This document shows positions 45,374 to 56,700 of a stretch of DNA of 64,000 bases, piece by piece. How positions within the stretch are numbered: the stretch's first letter is position 1; every line of letters starts with the position of its first letter. Origin of the DNA: Xenoacremonium recifei (lineage: Eukaryota > Ascomycota > Sordariomycetes > Hypocreales > Nectriaceae); assembly GCA_012184525.1 (NCBI GenBank), contig WOFQ01000007.1, positions 806,001 through 870,000 of the forward strand, given 5' to 3'. A program made the translations under genes and the position numbers. The notes below the pieces were generated by a model. That model searched no databases, was not told where the DNA came from, and was given only the letters and a program-made list of their open reading frames with translations.

Positions 45374-47438
45374 ATGCGACCCCTCCAGACTGGGGACGGC
45401 AGCTTCGGCGGTCGCCCAAGTGCCCGCCCAGATAGCTTCACAGCCGGCCCCTCGACCGCTCCCATGGCATGCTTCATCACCAGTGAATCTAACATCGATA
45501 ATGTCCGAGAGCGATCCCGTCCAAACCTCCATCAACTTCCCGATCGTCGGAAATATCCCAGTCGCTCCCGTCAGCGAGCGCCAGCGCCGACGCCGTCCAA
45601 TCAGTGGGGATCCCCAACGCGTGCCGAGGGGAGCATATCGTCCTTTTCTGAGGTGGGACATGATGAGCTCCTCCACGATGCTTCGCGACCAGATACTCCA
45701 TTACTGGCCGGTCTCTCTGGACCGGAGTCGGCTTTCAGCGGTTCATCCTCGCGTCGCAGTTCCATAGCTATCTCCTCGATGGAGTACCAAAGCAGCCGAC
45801 ATGATATGCTGGCGCCGTCTCGACAAGATAACATGGATGAAGCCGAGGGTGCCGACCAAGTGCCGCAGCTGATCATGCCCAGCGTGGTGGTTCCTAGGCG
45901 ACTACCATTCTCTCATGTCGGCCGGTCACTAGGAAAGTTGAAGATCATGGTTGCAGGGCCAACTGGTAAGAAGACATGGCTCTGCCCCAACATGTCCACT
46001 AAACTTAGTATGCTCACGCCTTACCAGGTATTGGCAAGACATCTCTCATTAGATCTCTAGCTCAGAGGTGTGAACACATCGTCCACATAGACCCCATCGC
46101 TCCGACGAGGTCGATTCATGCCTCTGAGACCTATGCTAGTTCGCGACCCCAACCATGGTGGAGGTCAGATTCCGATCTGTCGACCCCAACAGGCCGCAGA
46201 AGGTCTTTGGTGGGGGGTGAGATGTTGGATAGGAACGTTTGCTTCGTAGAGTGTCCAAGTGTTGCTGATATTTCTCTGGTACGTCGAAATCCCCTTACTT
46301 TAATTTGTCGCCTTATCCGTTTCTGACGACAAAACAGCCTTCATCGCGAGAGTTGAACTACATCGAGTCTCATTTGAACAACCTCTTGACAAAGTCGATA
46401 AACGACTCAGATTTGTTTGCTCTCCTGAATGCAGGGGGCGAGCCCATCGTAGATGCTCTTTTGTATTTGATACCTAAAGAAGGTCAGTACCTTGTTTATT
46501 CCTTTTCCTTGGTAGAGGTAATCGGGAGGAATCGTGACTGACACCAAGCAGGACCGACCTCACATGACATCGAATACATCAAGGGAGCTCAAGATTTGAC
46601 CAATGTCATACCAATTCTAGCCCGAGCAGACGAGCTCAATGGTAGTGAGCGTGTCGATGCCGTGAAGCAACAGCTTAACCAAAAACTCGCTGATGCCGGA
46701 CTCGACTGCTTCTCATTTGCTACCCCCGAATCCCTTGATGATATTCTTCATGTTTACGCTGTCTCGACGGAGACATTACCCGATTACGAGACTATGGACG
46801 CTAGTATTCTCATGAACTCGAACTATATGCCAGACCTTGTGCCGACTGATCTTGGTCAGCTGGTAGATCATCTCTTTTCTTTAGATGGCAGTGCTCGACT
46901 CCGCCATGCTGCTGCGAACAAATGCGTGAGATGGCGGCGGGACCGTTGCTATGGAGCTCTTCAACGGACGACACAAGGACGGACCATAATGCCTCGGCCG
47001 CTTACAAACCTGTCCTTTTACTCACGCCACATGGTATTTGATACGGCCTGGGAACGCATTGACCTGCACAACTGGGCGAACAACCTGCGCCAGAGTCTGC
47101 AGGCAGAACGCATCCAGCAGATGATGCTGGTATCGAGCGACTTAAGTGACACAGTCACTGAAAACAGACTGGTGCGCGTAGGTTCAAACGATTCGATCAG
47201 CTCTTCTAGAGATCGCAGGAGGCCGACTCCTCAACATCAGGATCCCCTTGGCCTTCTAGAATTTGGTGGCCGTATTAAGCAGAAAGGTCTACTTGCTCTC
47301 GAGTTGCTGAGCAGTTTAGGACTGCTTGGCTACATGATTACACAGCTGACGCAACCGGACCTACCAACCCAAGGAGCTCTGTGCGGCTTCATGAGAGTTA
47401 GCATCGATGTGACGGGCTTGGGGGCTCTCTCGGTCTGA
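45374..47438 (+). CDS. Divergent septin-like GTPase with C-terminal hydrophobic segment
   Basis: Four exons (45374-45965, 46028-46278, 46338-46482, 46552-47438) with introns of 62, 59 and 69 bp give 624 residues. Residues 1-185 are Ser/Arg/Pro rich and probably disordered. The G1 loop GPTGIGKTSL near 195-204 is split by intron 1 after GPTG. A G4-like ARAD follows VIPIL. The usual G3 DTPG is replaced by VECPSVADIS. Near the C-terminus a hydrophobic run (LLALELLSSLGLLGYMI) could be a membrane anchor, and the coiled coil of core septins is missing. It is probably a filamentous-fungal, non-core septin-type G protein; membrane attachment is inferred. Confidence 0.82.
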
Positions 47439-47842
47439 GGTATTCAGGAGGGATAACGACATTTGCTCATATATAGACGATGGATGTGTACGAAGTTTAC
47501 GAAGATATGTTGCAAATGAGGATTTGAATGGTCCGGGGATGGGATGGAACCTTTGCTTAGTATTAGACATGAATATACCCCCTCTCAACATTAATGCTCG
47601 GGGTATATGAAGCAGCGAGATCAATGAATAAGAAAGTAGTTCAAAATTTTGCAATTCCATTGATGACGAAGATGGACCACTAATTGTCGCCATCCAAAGG
47701 CTTCTAGGTCATGAGTGAAATACCCATGATGTGTGCAACAGAATTTGTTTCAAAGCATTGGACACCCTATATTTTGCCTGACATACGTAAGAAAAGACTG
47801 CGCGTGTACTCGCTAAAGGAACAAGACTATATGTGACCCAGA
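47439..47842. other. Convergent intergenic region, 404 bp
   Basis: 3' flanks of the septin-like gene and the PRX-like gene. It is AT richer than its surroundings. Nothing else seen. Confidence 0.5.
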
Positions 47843-48497
47843 TCATGACTTGGGACTCACCCCCAACACATCAATACCTGCCTGAAGATCCAGCAAATCG
47901 CCCGCCGCCGCCGCCACATGCGCCCACTGCACAAAACCAAACCGATCAACAGCAAAAGCGCCACTCATCTGCCACCGCGAACCGCTCTCCGTCGGCCGGT
48001 TCCAGATGCCCTCATCAGCGCCCAGACGGAAAGCCGAGTACAGCGTCAGCGGATTAGTGACGTGCCAGGTAGACGACAGCCCAAGCCCCCACTGGGCATA
48101 CAAATCGCGGTTCTCATCGACAATCATGTCGACGCTCCACGTGCCGCCGACGCGCGGGATCCAGGCCTCCGTGGCGGCGGCGGAAGAGTGCGAGACGGCA
48201 ATGCAGTGCACGCCGGGGTATTTGTCCGAGAGGGCGGTGAGGGTCTTGAAGGTCTTTTCGGCGACTGCGGCGGGCGTTAGTGGTTTGAGATGGACAGTGA
48301 GGGGAGAATAAGTAATTACAGGGACAGCCGCAGTGGCGCAGGAAGACGATGAGCGTTGGGCGGCCGGAGATGAGGGAGTAGTGCGGTGAGGAGGGCGCTT
48401 GGGAGCCGACGGTGGGCACTGGGGCGGTTTGTTTGGCTTCGGGGGATTTCCAGGATTCGAATTCTTTCCAGAAGCCGGACTGTCCTGCTTGCGCCAT
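47843..48497 (-). CDS. AhpC/TSA-type thioredoxin-fold protein (PRXL2-like)
   Basis: Exons 48497-48320 and 48264-47843 with a 55-bp intron give 199 residues. The redox site is FLRHCGCPFAEKTF with Cys56 and Cys58; the intron falls in the codon after P59. HCIAVSHSS and ENRDLYAQWGLG fit the thioredoxin-like fold of this peroxiredoxin-like family. No signal peptide or organelle signal is evident, so a cytosolic thiol reductant or peroxidase role is likely. The C-G-C spacing differs from classical CxxC, but it recurs in fungal members as I recall them. Confidence 0.87.
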
Positions 48498-48722
48498 GGC
48501 TGAATGGTTCTCTTTTTGACGATTTACGTGTGTTGGCAGAGGGTATGTAAGTTGGAGGTTGGCATAAGGTTGCGCACGAGATCACATGTGGCAAGTCTCG
48601 TGATCAGACGGCCAAGACTGGAAGGTTTCGCCCAAAGGAAATGCCAATAATAACGAATCAACTCCCATCAGGCGCCTCATTATCTCAATTGAACTTTATC
48701 TCCGCCTGTAAATTGGTCTCTC

Positions 48723-51097
48723 TCAGATCAACTTTAGCGTTCGTTTCTGCCACTCTTTCCGGCTCCAGTCGTCCCAGTCGTTAGAAGTGTACACTTGCCA
48801 GAATCCTACTCTCTCAAATGCGTTACCAGATTCCCGCAGAACCAGCCCGCATATCATATTTTCAGCAGACGTAATTACTCCGGCAATACTAAGGTTCTTC
48901 CTATCCACTGCAAGGGCAATATAGCTGCACTGTAGTTTGGCGTTCGGATCTTTTAGCTCCTGATCCTGCTGCTGCGTTCGCTCTTGCTCTGGCGCTGTCC
49001 GAGGCCCCTTGTTTAGCATGAAGGTTTTATTAATAATTACAATTTGTATTTCTGGTGGATGGAGGTTGCTGTACCCTAATTCCTCAGGCACGTCGAATCT
49101 GACATAGCCATGGGGAGTCGAGCTCGGGTGGCCAGGATCTGTTGTGCAATTTCGTCTTAGGAAAGGCATAGCCGAGCCTTGGAGAGTAAGAGAAGGCCTG
49201 TTTGAGCCACTTCCAGGATCAATCTCTCCATAGCGGTTGTGGGTGCTAAGAGGCCTGACATCAGAAGTCTGAAACTCAATGAGACCCGTCTCAGATGCAT
49301 GAAAATGGATCCGGATATCCGATAAAGCCCCTGTTAAAGCCCACGACCATGATGGCGCGCGGTACGGTTTTTTAACCAGGCTAGACGATGGAGAGACAAC
49401 CGAGAGTATCCAAAGTAAACCGTGGTGAAGATCGGTACTCCAGAGGCCGGCAAGATATTCACCGCCGAATACATGATGATATTTCTGTGCCAAGCCAGAA
49501 AACGCGGGTAGTTTGTCCGAGCTGAAAGTGAGAGATCTGGTGTTGTACTCTGTAACCATATTATAATACTCCTTTTTCATGGCTTGTATCATCTGGCTTC
49601 CGAGTTGTCGGCCCATGTCAGGCGTCATCATCGCGGTGCCGATGGGAGGATAGACTCCCTCGAGGCAGTCCTGTACCTCACGGCACTGCCAGTAAATCTG
49701 GCGAGCGCCAAAGACGAGTGATCGGCGGGAAAGCTTCATTTCCTGGAAGCACCAGCCACGCCTGCTCAATGCTGAAGAGTGGTTTAGTTTGCTGAAGTTT
49801 TCTTCCTCAACGTCCCTCCCCGTTAACAACGCCGAAATCTGGTTGTCAGCGGTGGAGAGTACCGTGAGGGTTGTGGGAGTTGGTTGTAGCTGATTTGCCT
49901 TGTGCAAAAAGCCTTCTTCACTCCCTTCAGATACCATGGCGAATATGGTCAACGCCGCGTTCTGGTAAATTGAACCCATGCGTCCAGACTCAATTACCCA
50001 CTATCATATGTGATTAGCGGCCCAGGGCCAATGTACAATAAGTGAAAATGAAAAATCCTAGAGTCGATATGCACTCACATCGTCTGGACTGTCCTGGATT
50101 ATACATAATGCGTCAATCCATAGATATCGCATCCCAAGCTGCCTAGTGACGTGGATGGCGTCTCGGAAATTGGCAGGTAATGTATCGATTTGGATAGAAC
50201 GAAGAAACCTAGGTCGAGTTTCCTTGGTGAGACGTTGACGAATTTTGCCTCCCCAGCAGTGACTGAAAGCCAGATATTCCCCTTCTTCGCGGCGCGTTTC
50301 CACTAGTCGGCAAATATGTAAGCCCTCCGTTATCTCGACATCCAGGACCCTTGTCGGAAGACACGGGCTTCTGGCAGTGCGACACTGGGTATGGTTACTA
50401 CTACACTTGTCGAGCCATCCCTTGGCGATGCTGAGGTTGAACGGTGAACCCAGATCAGGATCAACAGGATACCGACCAAGCCGAATTTTGGGAAAAGGGA
50501 GACTATCCTCTGCAAAACTATTAATCATCTCATCAGATCACTGCAGCTCTAGCTCTCTCGCCTCTTACCTTGAGAAACCGCCATATTAAGCACTACTGAA
50601 GGCAGATCACCAAGCTTGATCAGGAACGTATCATAGACGTCGACAATGCTTGGCTTCTCGCTGCGATTCACTTCCCAGGAGGATATTCTGTAGAACATCA
50701 AGTTGATGTCCAGCCTCAGCCATACGGGTGACAGCTTGTCCAACTCCTTGGCGAATGCATATTGCGACTTGTTGGAGCGTCCCCAACCAATGTATTCTTG
50801 CTCATGATCATACACGGAAATCCCTCCTTTCCCAGTCTCGGTGACTTTGGGTCGAGCTCTCTTCAAACAGCCAATGATAAATTGACAGAAGTCGCAACCA
50901 AGGTCGGCCTGCCGCTCCAGTGCATCTAAAGAACAGTGAGGCTCATCATTTTCTCGTTTTAAAAGACTGCTGAGAGTGAGCTGAGTGCACCTTTTGCATC
51001 TTTTGCTAGTATCCGGAGTTCGTAGCCGCGCCTGTAGTCGTGGCACCTTGTTCTCATGATAGAAACGATAAAGGTCGAGTTGCGAGGGTTGCTCCAT
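48723..51097 (-). CDS. HET-domain (heterokaryon incompatibility) protein
   Basis: Three exons (51097-50569, 50509-50079, 50000-48723) with introns of 59 and 78 bp give 745 residues. An N-terminal Cys-bearing module (KRCKRCTQL, GCDFCQFIIG) precedes the HET core: YLAFSHCWGG, LPANFRDAIHVTRQLG, RYLWIDALCIIQD and RRGWCFQE. HET proteins trigger cell death after fusion of unlike strains, or act in other immunity-like roles. No NACHT, WD or ankyrin partner domain is fused. The open frame is intact. Coding sequence is less GC rich than in the neighbours. Partner loci cannot be told from this window. Confidence 0.93.
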
Positions 51098-51644
51098 TCC
51101 TAGTTTTTGGTAAAAGGATTCTTGGTCTTATGTCGTCCTCACAGTCGAGGGTTCAACGTCTAAAATATGGCTGCCTACAGAATCGCTACCTACTATTTAC
51201 TTTGCGACAGCTGGCAAGCTGACTGTCACGTGTGCAATACAACACTTGACTGCCTATGAAAGTCATACGGGGAAGAGGACCATAGATGCAATGATTCAGG
51301 TGAATATATTATAGTAGGAAAAGCAATCCGCAGGAAAATACTTGAACCCAATAAATTACCTGGGTAAATAAAGGTAGGAGAGCTTGGCGAAAAAAAACCG
51401 TGCCAGTGTATTTATTATCCGCACTGTGTAGACTCGCCTACCCTGTATCTAGAACAGAATTTCGATGCCGATTTATAAACTCCATCGCATCATCAAATCG
51501 CACCCAACCATAACCTGTCTATGATTTTGCCTCTGTGTGGATCTGTCTCAAACCCGTTATCTGGTTCTTGAGCACAGCCATCATTTCTTACACCATCCTG
51601 GCACTGGCTTCTATTGTAGCCTTCTCATACCTCGAGCCTCCCAA
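51098..51644. promoter_or_regulatory. Divergent promoter HET gene / DML1
   Basis: 547 bp, AT rich in the middle (51290-51420), between divergent starts. No repeat or coding exon was seen. Confidence 0.45.
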
Positions 51645-53285
51645 ATGCGTGAGATAGTCACGCTCCAGCTTGGCCAGCCGAGTAATTATGTAGCAACCCA
51701 CTTCTGGAACACCCAGGTTTGTATACCCTTTACTTCGTGATGGCCAGACACTGACTCGCATCACAGGAATCGTACTTTACCTACTCCAATGAAGAACAGT
51801 CCCCCATCGATCACAATGTGTACTGGCGGGCTGGTATAGCTTCAGACGGCTCAGACACGTTTCTGCCCCGAACCGTCATCTACGACATCAAAGGAGGCTT
51901 CGGATCACTACGGAAGATCAACGCCCTTTACGAAGCCGAGTCAGAGCCCTCGGCAGCAGATCTCTGGTAAGTTGGACATGATCATACTCACGTCCAGAGC
52001 TCTCACACCCTCTAGGTCAGGACCCTCGGTAGTCCAGAAGCAACAGCCTCTCGAGCCCAGCGCCTACCAGCAGAGTCTCGATGCCGGCACAGAAGCTCCC
52101 CAACTGACCACCTCTACGGTGCGGTATTGGTCCGACTTCTCGCGCGTCTTCTTCCACCCCAAGTCCCTCGTCCAGCTGTATGACTTCGAGCTCGACTCGA
52201 CCACGCGGCCGTTTGAGCGCTTCGCCATGGGTACCGAGCTGTTTGACGTGCTTGACAAGGAGCATGATCTTGCGGACCGGGACTTCCGGCCCTTCGCTGA
52301 GGAGTGTGACCGCATGCAAGGCATCCAGGTGATGACTTCGCTGGATGATGCATGGGGCGGGTTTGCGTCGTCGTATCTCGAGTCGCTGAGGGACGAGTTT
52401 CCAAAGACGTGTATCTGGGTCTGGGGCATACAGAGCCCGATGCTTGATATCAGCCGTGCTCAGCGACAGCTCCGTCTTACCAACACAGCTCTCAGCATCG
52501 ATCGCATATGTACCCAAGCCTCGACACTTGTGCCCCTCGCGCTACCCCAAGATGCTATTCCTAAGGGTCTTGACATTGACTACCGCTCGCGATGGCACAC
52601 ATCGGCGCTTATGGCAGCGGCTATAGAGAGTGCGACTTTGCCGTCAAGGTTGATCAACAGCGAGGACCACCAGCACAGCTCTTTGGACTACTTGGCCGAG
52701 TGTCTGAACCCTAACGGGAACCAGACCCTGGCGAGCCTCCAGATGGCACTCCCTGAGTTGGACGCGAAGCACACTCGAATTGACGTCGATTTCTTCCAGA
52801 TTGGTCTTAAGCCTGGCCAATTCAAGGACCGAGATCCCCAAATATTCGGCAAAGTCCAATCGTCTCGCGGAACCGAGCCGGCTGCAGAGGAGGAGGATGC
52901 AGAGTCTGCAGATTACAGAGACCCCAGGGTCCGTCCTCTTCCAGGAGACCCCATCATACGGAAGTAAGTCACGATATGAATTGCCATGTTCCATTAATCT
53001 CACCATACTGACGTGTGTAGATATCACACATCGTGCAAGTTCCCTCTCTTGGACAGCTACCCCAAAATATACCCCCACGAGGCCGATCAGGTAGACATAA
53101 GCGTTCAGACGACGCTTTCCAGCAACAGCTCTATGGCGGCAAGGATCAAAGCCCTGAGGTCAGATGTGGTTCGCACAGTGTCATTGGATGAACGTGAGGC
53201 GCTGAGCAATGGGCTCTCGGAGCTTGCGGATGCATATCGAGAGGATTGGTCAAGTGGAAGTGATATGGACGACGATGATCTTTGA
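51645..53285 (+). CDS. DML1: DML1/Misato mitochondrial inheritance protein
   Basis: Four exons (51645-51716, 51767-51966, 52016-52963, 53021-53285) with introns of 50, 49 and 57 bp give 494 residues. The N-terminus MREIVTLQLGQPSNYVATHFW is the Misato segment; exon 2 adds YFTYSNEEQSPIDHNVYWR and the PRTVIYDIKG block. The central part is a tubulin-like domain. Yeast Dml1 and fly Misato affect mitochondrial distribution and chromosome partition. The C-terminus is acidic (SGSDMDDDDL). The ATG chosen begins exactly at the conserved N-terminus; open sequence upstream to 51537 lacks conservation. Confidence 0.95.
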
Positions 53286-53954
53286 TGGCAAGGCCACGGA
53301 GGTCTCTACTGGATAGGACAACGATCTGCCGTCCCTCAGCGATGGCACCAAGATATCACGTTACAAATAAAAGTTGAGGTTAATGACACATAACATTTTC
53401 ACTTCACGATATGAGGCGAATGGGTTTTTGGGAGGCTCTGCAGCCTCAATACATTTTATTGATCTAGCAATGCCCTTCCTAAATAGAGACCCTTACCGGG
53501 GCCTTACGATTCGTGATAAAAGACAGGCCTTGAATAGGGGTCGAGGCCATAATCCCACCATAACGATCCGCTTTTGCCGTCAATGATCGCGCTTGAATAC
53601 CTGTATCCGTTTGTGTGTGTGTTTTGAGAGTTAAAAAAAGAATACAACAATGCTAGATAAAACAAGATGCCAAAGGCTACCAAGGCAGTTGTGGGAGCCT
53701 TGTTTGCCTTTGTCTATCCGAGAAGACGGGAGTGTGCTGGTCTCTAATCAGCTTTTCTCGAGATTAGTTAGAAAATCCCAGGTGGTTCCCTGGATGAGTG
53801 GGATGGCGATCATGATAACGTATCGGCAGTGATGTACAGTGTAGTTGGGTCGATGAAATCTGCACGAGTGAGAAGACGGATTCTGCTCAGCCAGCTGCTG
53901 CAACAGATGCCGCCTGTGGTCGCTTCGCAGGGGGAGGATTTTCCTACACATCAG
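53286..53954. other. Convergent intergenic region, 669 bp
   Basis: 3' flanks of DML1 and the poly(A) polymerase gene, AT rich with no coding support. Frames at 53374-53586 and 53650-53832 are short and featureless. Confidence 0.5.
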
Positions 53955-55989
53955 TTAATTTGATGCCCCACTGGGGGAACTCTCACAGCATTGCTTCTTG
54001 CTGCTGGAAGTTGGCAAAGGTGTTTTAGGTACCTCAGTCGCGCTTCGTTTCTTGCCATTAAGTTGACCCTTAGCCGACTTCCGTTGTGGCTTCTTTTCAC
54101 TGGCGTCGAAGACGTCGTCGGGGAGGTTGAAGCTTCCAGAGTTAGGCCTATAAAACATGAACTGGTTCCGAGTTTGCAACTTACTTGCGAACATGCTGAA
54201 CACCAATCGACACAAGGTCCTTGAGGTCGTCCTTATACTTCTGCCAGCTAGTGCAAAGACTCTTAAACTCATCGACCTGGTAAGACAGATCAAGTGATTT
54301 TTGACCTACAGAATCAGTATTATGGTCACGAGAGTAAGGGCCCAGGAGGATAGATATCTTCAGGTGTGTCCAGGTTCCGTGGTGTATGATGGTACTTACC
54401 CTCAACCAATTCGAGACCAATGTAATGCGTCGTTGTGTAGACATCCGTGACGTTGGATCCATCTTCCTTGGATCCATCTTCCTTTTTAATGGGGATATCA
54501 GCCAAGTTGGGCTCTTCCTTGACCTCCCCCTTGACCTCCTCCTTGATCTCCTCCTTGACATCCTCGACCATGAACTCGAGGCTGCCATCCTGGACTTGCG
54601 CAATCTGCTCGTCGTTATGGCATCGATGGTGGCGATCGTAGCCCTTGTTGAAGGCGTGCGCCAGGGCGATAGAGGGATGCTGTTCCAATTTCTGGACTAG
54701 CATTCGAACCTTGGATTCAACGTAGCCTGACCATATCTTGTGCGTCTCCTTGGTCTTGCTAGCCGAGATGACGGAGATATAGTACTTGTAGCCTTGTGTG
54801 AAGAAGGTATGCTTGACGAAGAGGTCGCTCCATGGGCGTTTGCCAAACATGATCTTCTCAGAAATGTCGAGCCCTCGACGCAGTTCGCGCTGGATGATGG
54901 TCATGGATGAATGCGTGATGTTGAATGTTGCGCACATGGAAGGGTATGCCGGCGTAATGATGGGCATCAGATGAAAGGAGTCTCCTTTGTAGACCTACAA
55001 GAACGTGAGCTCAGGCAAAATGCAAATGCGAATAGGAATCATGACTACATACCTTGGGATTCCAGACACGCACCGGGAGAGGCCCGCTCTCAATCGGCTT
55101 CAGCAGGACAGGCTGTGGCCATCGCCATTGACTCATGACTAGGAAGAACTTGTTCACTATGACTGAAGTCGCGGCTTTGGGATACAGCTGACACACTCGG
55201 GCCACCAACATGGCCCAGGCAACACCACCAGGGAAACCCATGATGTTGGCATATACGGCACGACGCTGCGCCCAGAGTTTGATGGCTCGGAGCGCCAGCT
55301 TGAATGTGCTCTTTTCGGGGACTAGGGAAAGGATTTCGTCCGTGACTCGCGTTCCGTTTAGGGACCGAAGCTCTGCCTCGTCCAGTCCTCGCAGAAGGCT
55401 TGAGTCTTTGAGGTCAAGTTCAGGACTGAGTTGCTTCTGGATGATCCTAGAGAAAATCAAATCAATACTGATGCCAGAGTATTCGAACTTGATGATAGGA
55501 ACGAATGCATCCGTAACAACAGCCAAGCCCGTTATTGCACCCTCGGGTGCCATGGAGACGAGCAGCTCTGGGTAATGCTCGAAGTAATCGTCGCGGGTAA
55601 CATATTTCGGCGCAACGACGAGAGTATCGATATCCGAGCCGGGACCGAAAACACCGAGTCGGAAGCTTCCGTAAGTAAAGACCTTGCCTCTAGCATTCTT
55701 GATCAGAACTTCGTTCTCCGGCTCCCTCGCTTGGGCGACGCGGCGAACAAAGGCATCTGTGATCTCTTGGAGCGACTTGAGAACCGTGTGTCTAGAGTCC
55801 GTGTGTCAAAATACTGCTCATGGCAGAGGGAGAGGAGGAAGCGCACCTCTTCTCCGTGTCCGATGGACTCTCGAAGGTCTTCTGGCGGCGAAGCTCCTCA
55901 ATGAGAGCCTCGCTGGCACGAATTTCAGATTCGGTCGGAAGCGCAATCGAGATCGGCGGCGTGACGCCGAAAGCCTGCTCGCTTGTCAT
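53955..55989 (-). CDS. PAP1: Nuclear poly(A) polymerase
   Basis: Five exons: 55989-55847, 55791-55053, 54994-54400, 54305-54185 and a last exon to 53955 (591 residues if it starts at 54132; 596 if at 54147). The nucleotidyltransferase motif GSFRLGVFGPGSDID gives catalytic D101 and D103, with D158 in SIDLIF. The central domain (MGFPGGVAWAMLVA, MPIITPAYPSMCATFN) and the RNA-binding fold follow. An acidic Glu/Lys-rich insert (VKEEIKEEVKGEVKEE) interrupts the RNA-binding region. The protein adds poly(A) tails after cleavage. I prefer start 54132 because it uses a CTAAC branch site and yields NFNLPDDVF; its acceptor is AAG. Confidence 0.93.
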
Positions 55990-56700
55990 GATGGGAATGT
56001 GATGAGGCCGATGTCGATCGTAGATATGAAATCGAAGTCGGTCGTCGAGGTCGTCGAGATCGTCTAGGCTTCGCCGGCTTCGTAGGGGTTCGTAGGGGAA
56101 TCACGAGCTACCAACAGCTTTCGAGACGGCCGACAAGGATGGAGACAACAATGAAACCAACCCCAATTCCTTCCCGAGTGCCGATAAACCCTCCCGAGGG
56201 GTGCAGCGAGCGGGAGACACGCGGCAGTCGACGATGTCGAGGGACGAAGATAGGGATACAGACGAAAGTGTTGGTGAGAAGGCCTGAAATCACTTTACAG
56301 GCGCCCTGGCACTGGATGTTTGGACGGCGCGGCTGGGACCCACAGCAGCGCGGTACGAGGCTCTGGCTAGTCCAAAGTGGGCCTAGTATGGAGCCTCGCC
56401 GTTCACTCAGCCCTCACATTCACTGGCGGACGGGCCATTCACTCAGCGCATATCGATATCGCTGACACTATGCAACTATCGGGGCGCTACGGCTCGACCA
56501 CTTAATGCCACTAGGTCGAACGCGAACGCGGTTTGAAGTTTAAGGGCTGCCAAAGTGAGGGCAGCATTTTCAATATTCCCGGCCCCCAGAACCGCCAACA
56601 TCTCTTACGACTCCCTTCCCAGCATTTTATTGACATTTGACACGTCGCAAGAACACCTACAGCGCATTTCATATCGCATCGCCGCACACGATATTCCAGC
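55990..56700. promoter_or_regulatory. Divergent promoter PAP1 / forkhead gene
   Basis: 711 bp between divergent starts. A CGTCGAGGT-type direct repeat lies close to the PAP1 start (near 56037-56066), and two TTCGTAGGGG copies near 56080-56099. No coding exon seen. Confidence 0.45.
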
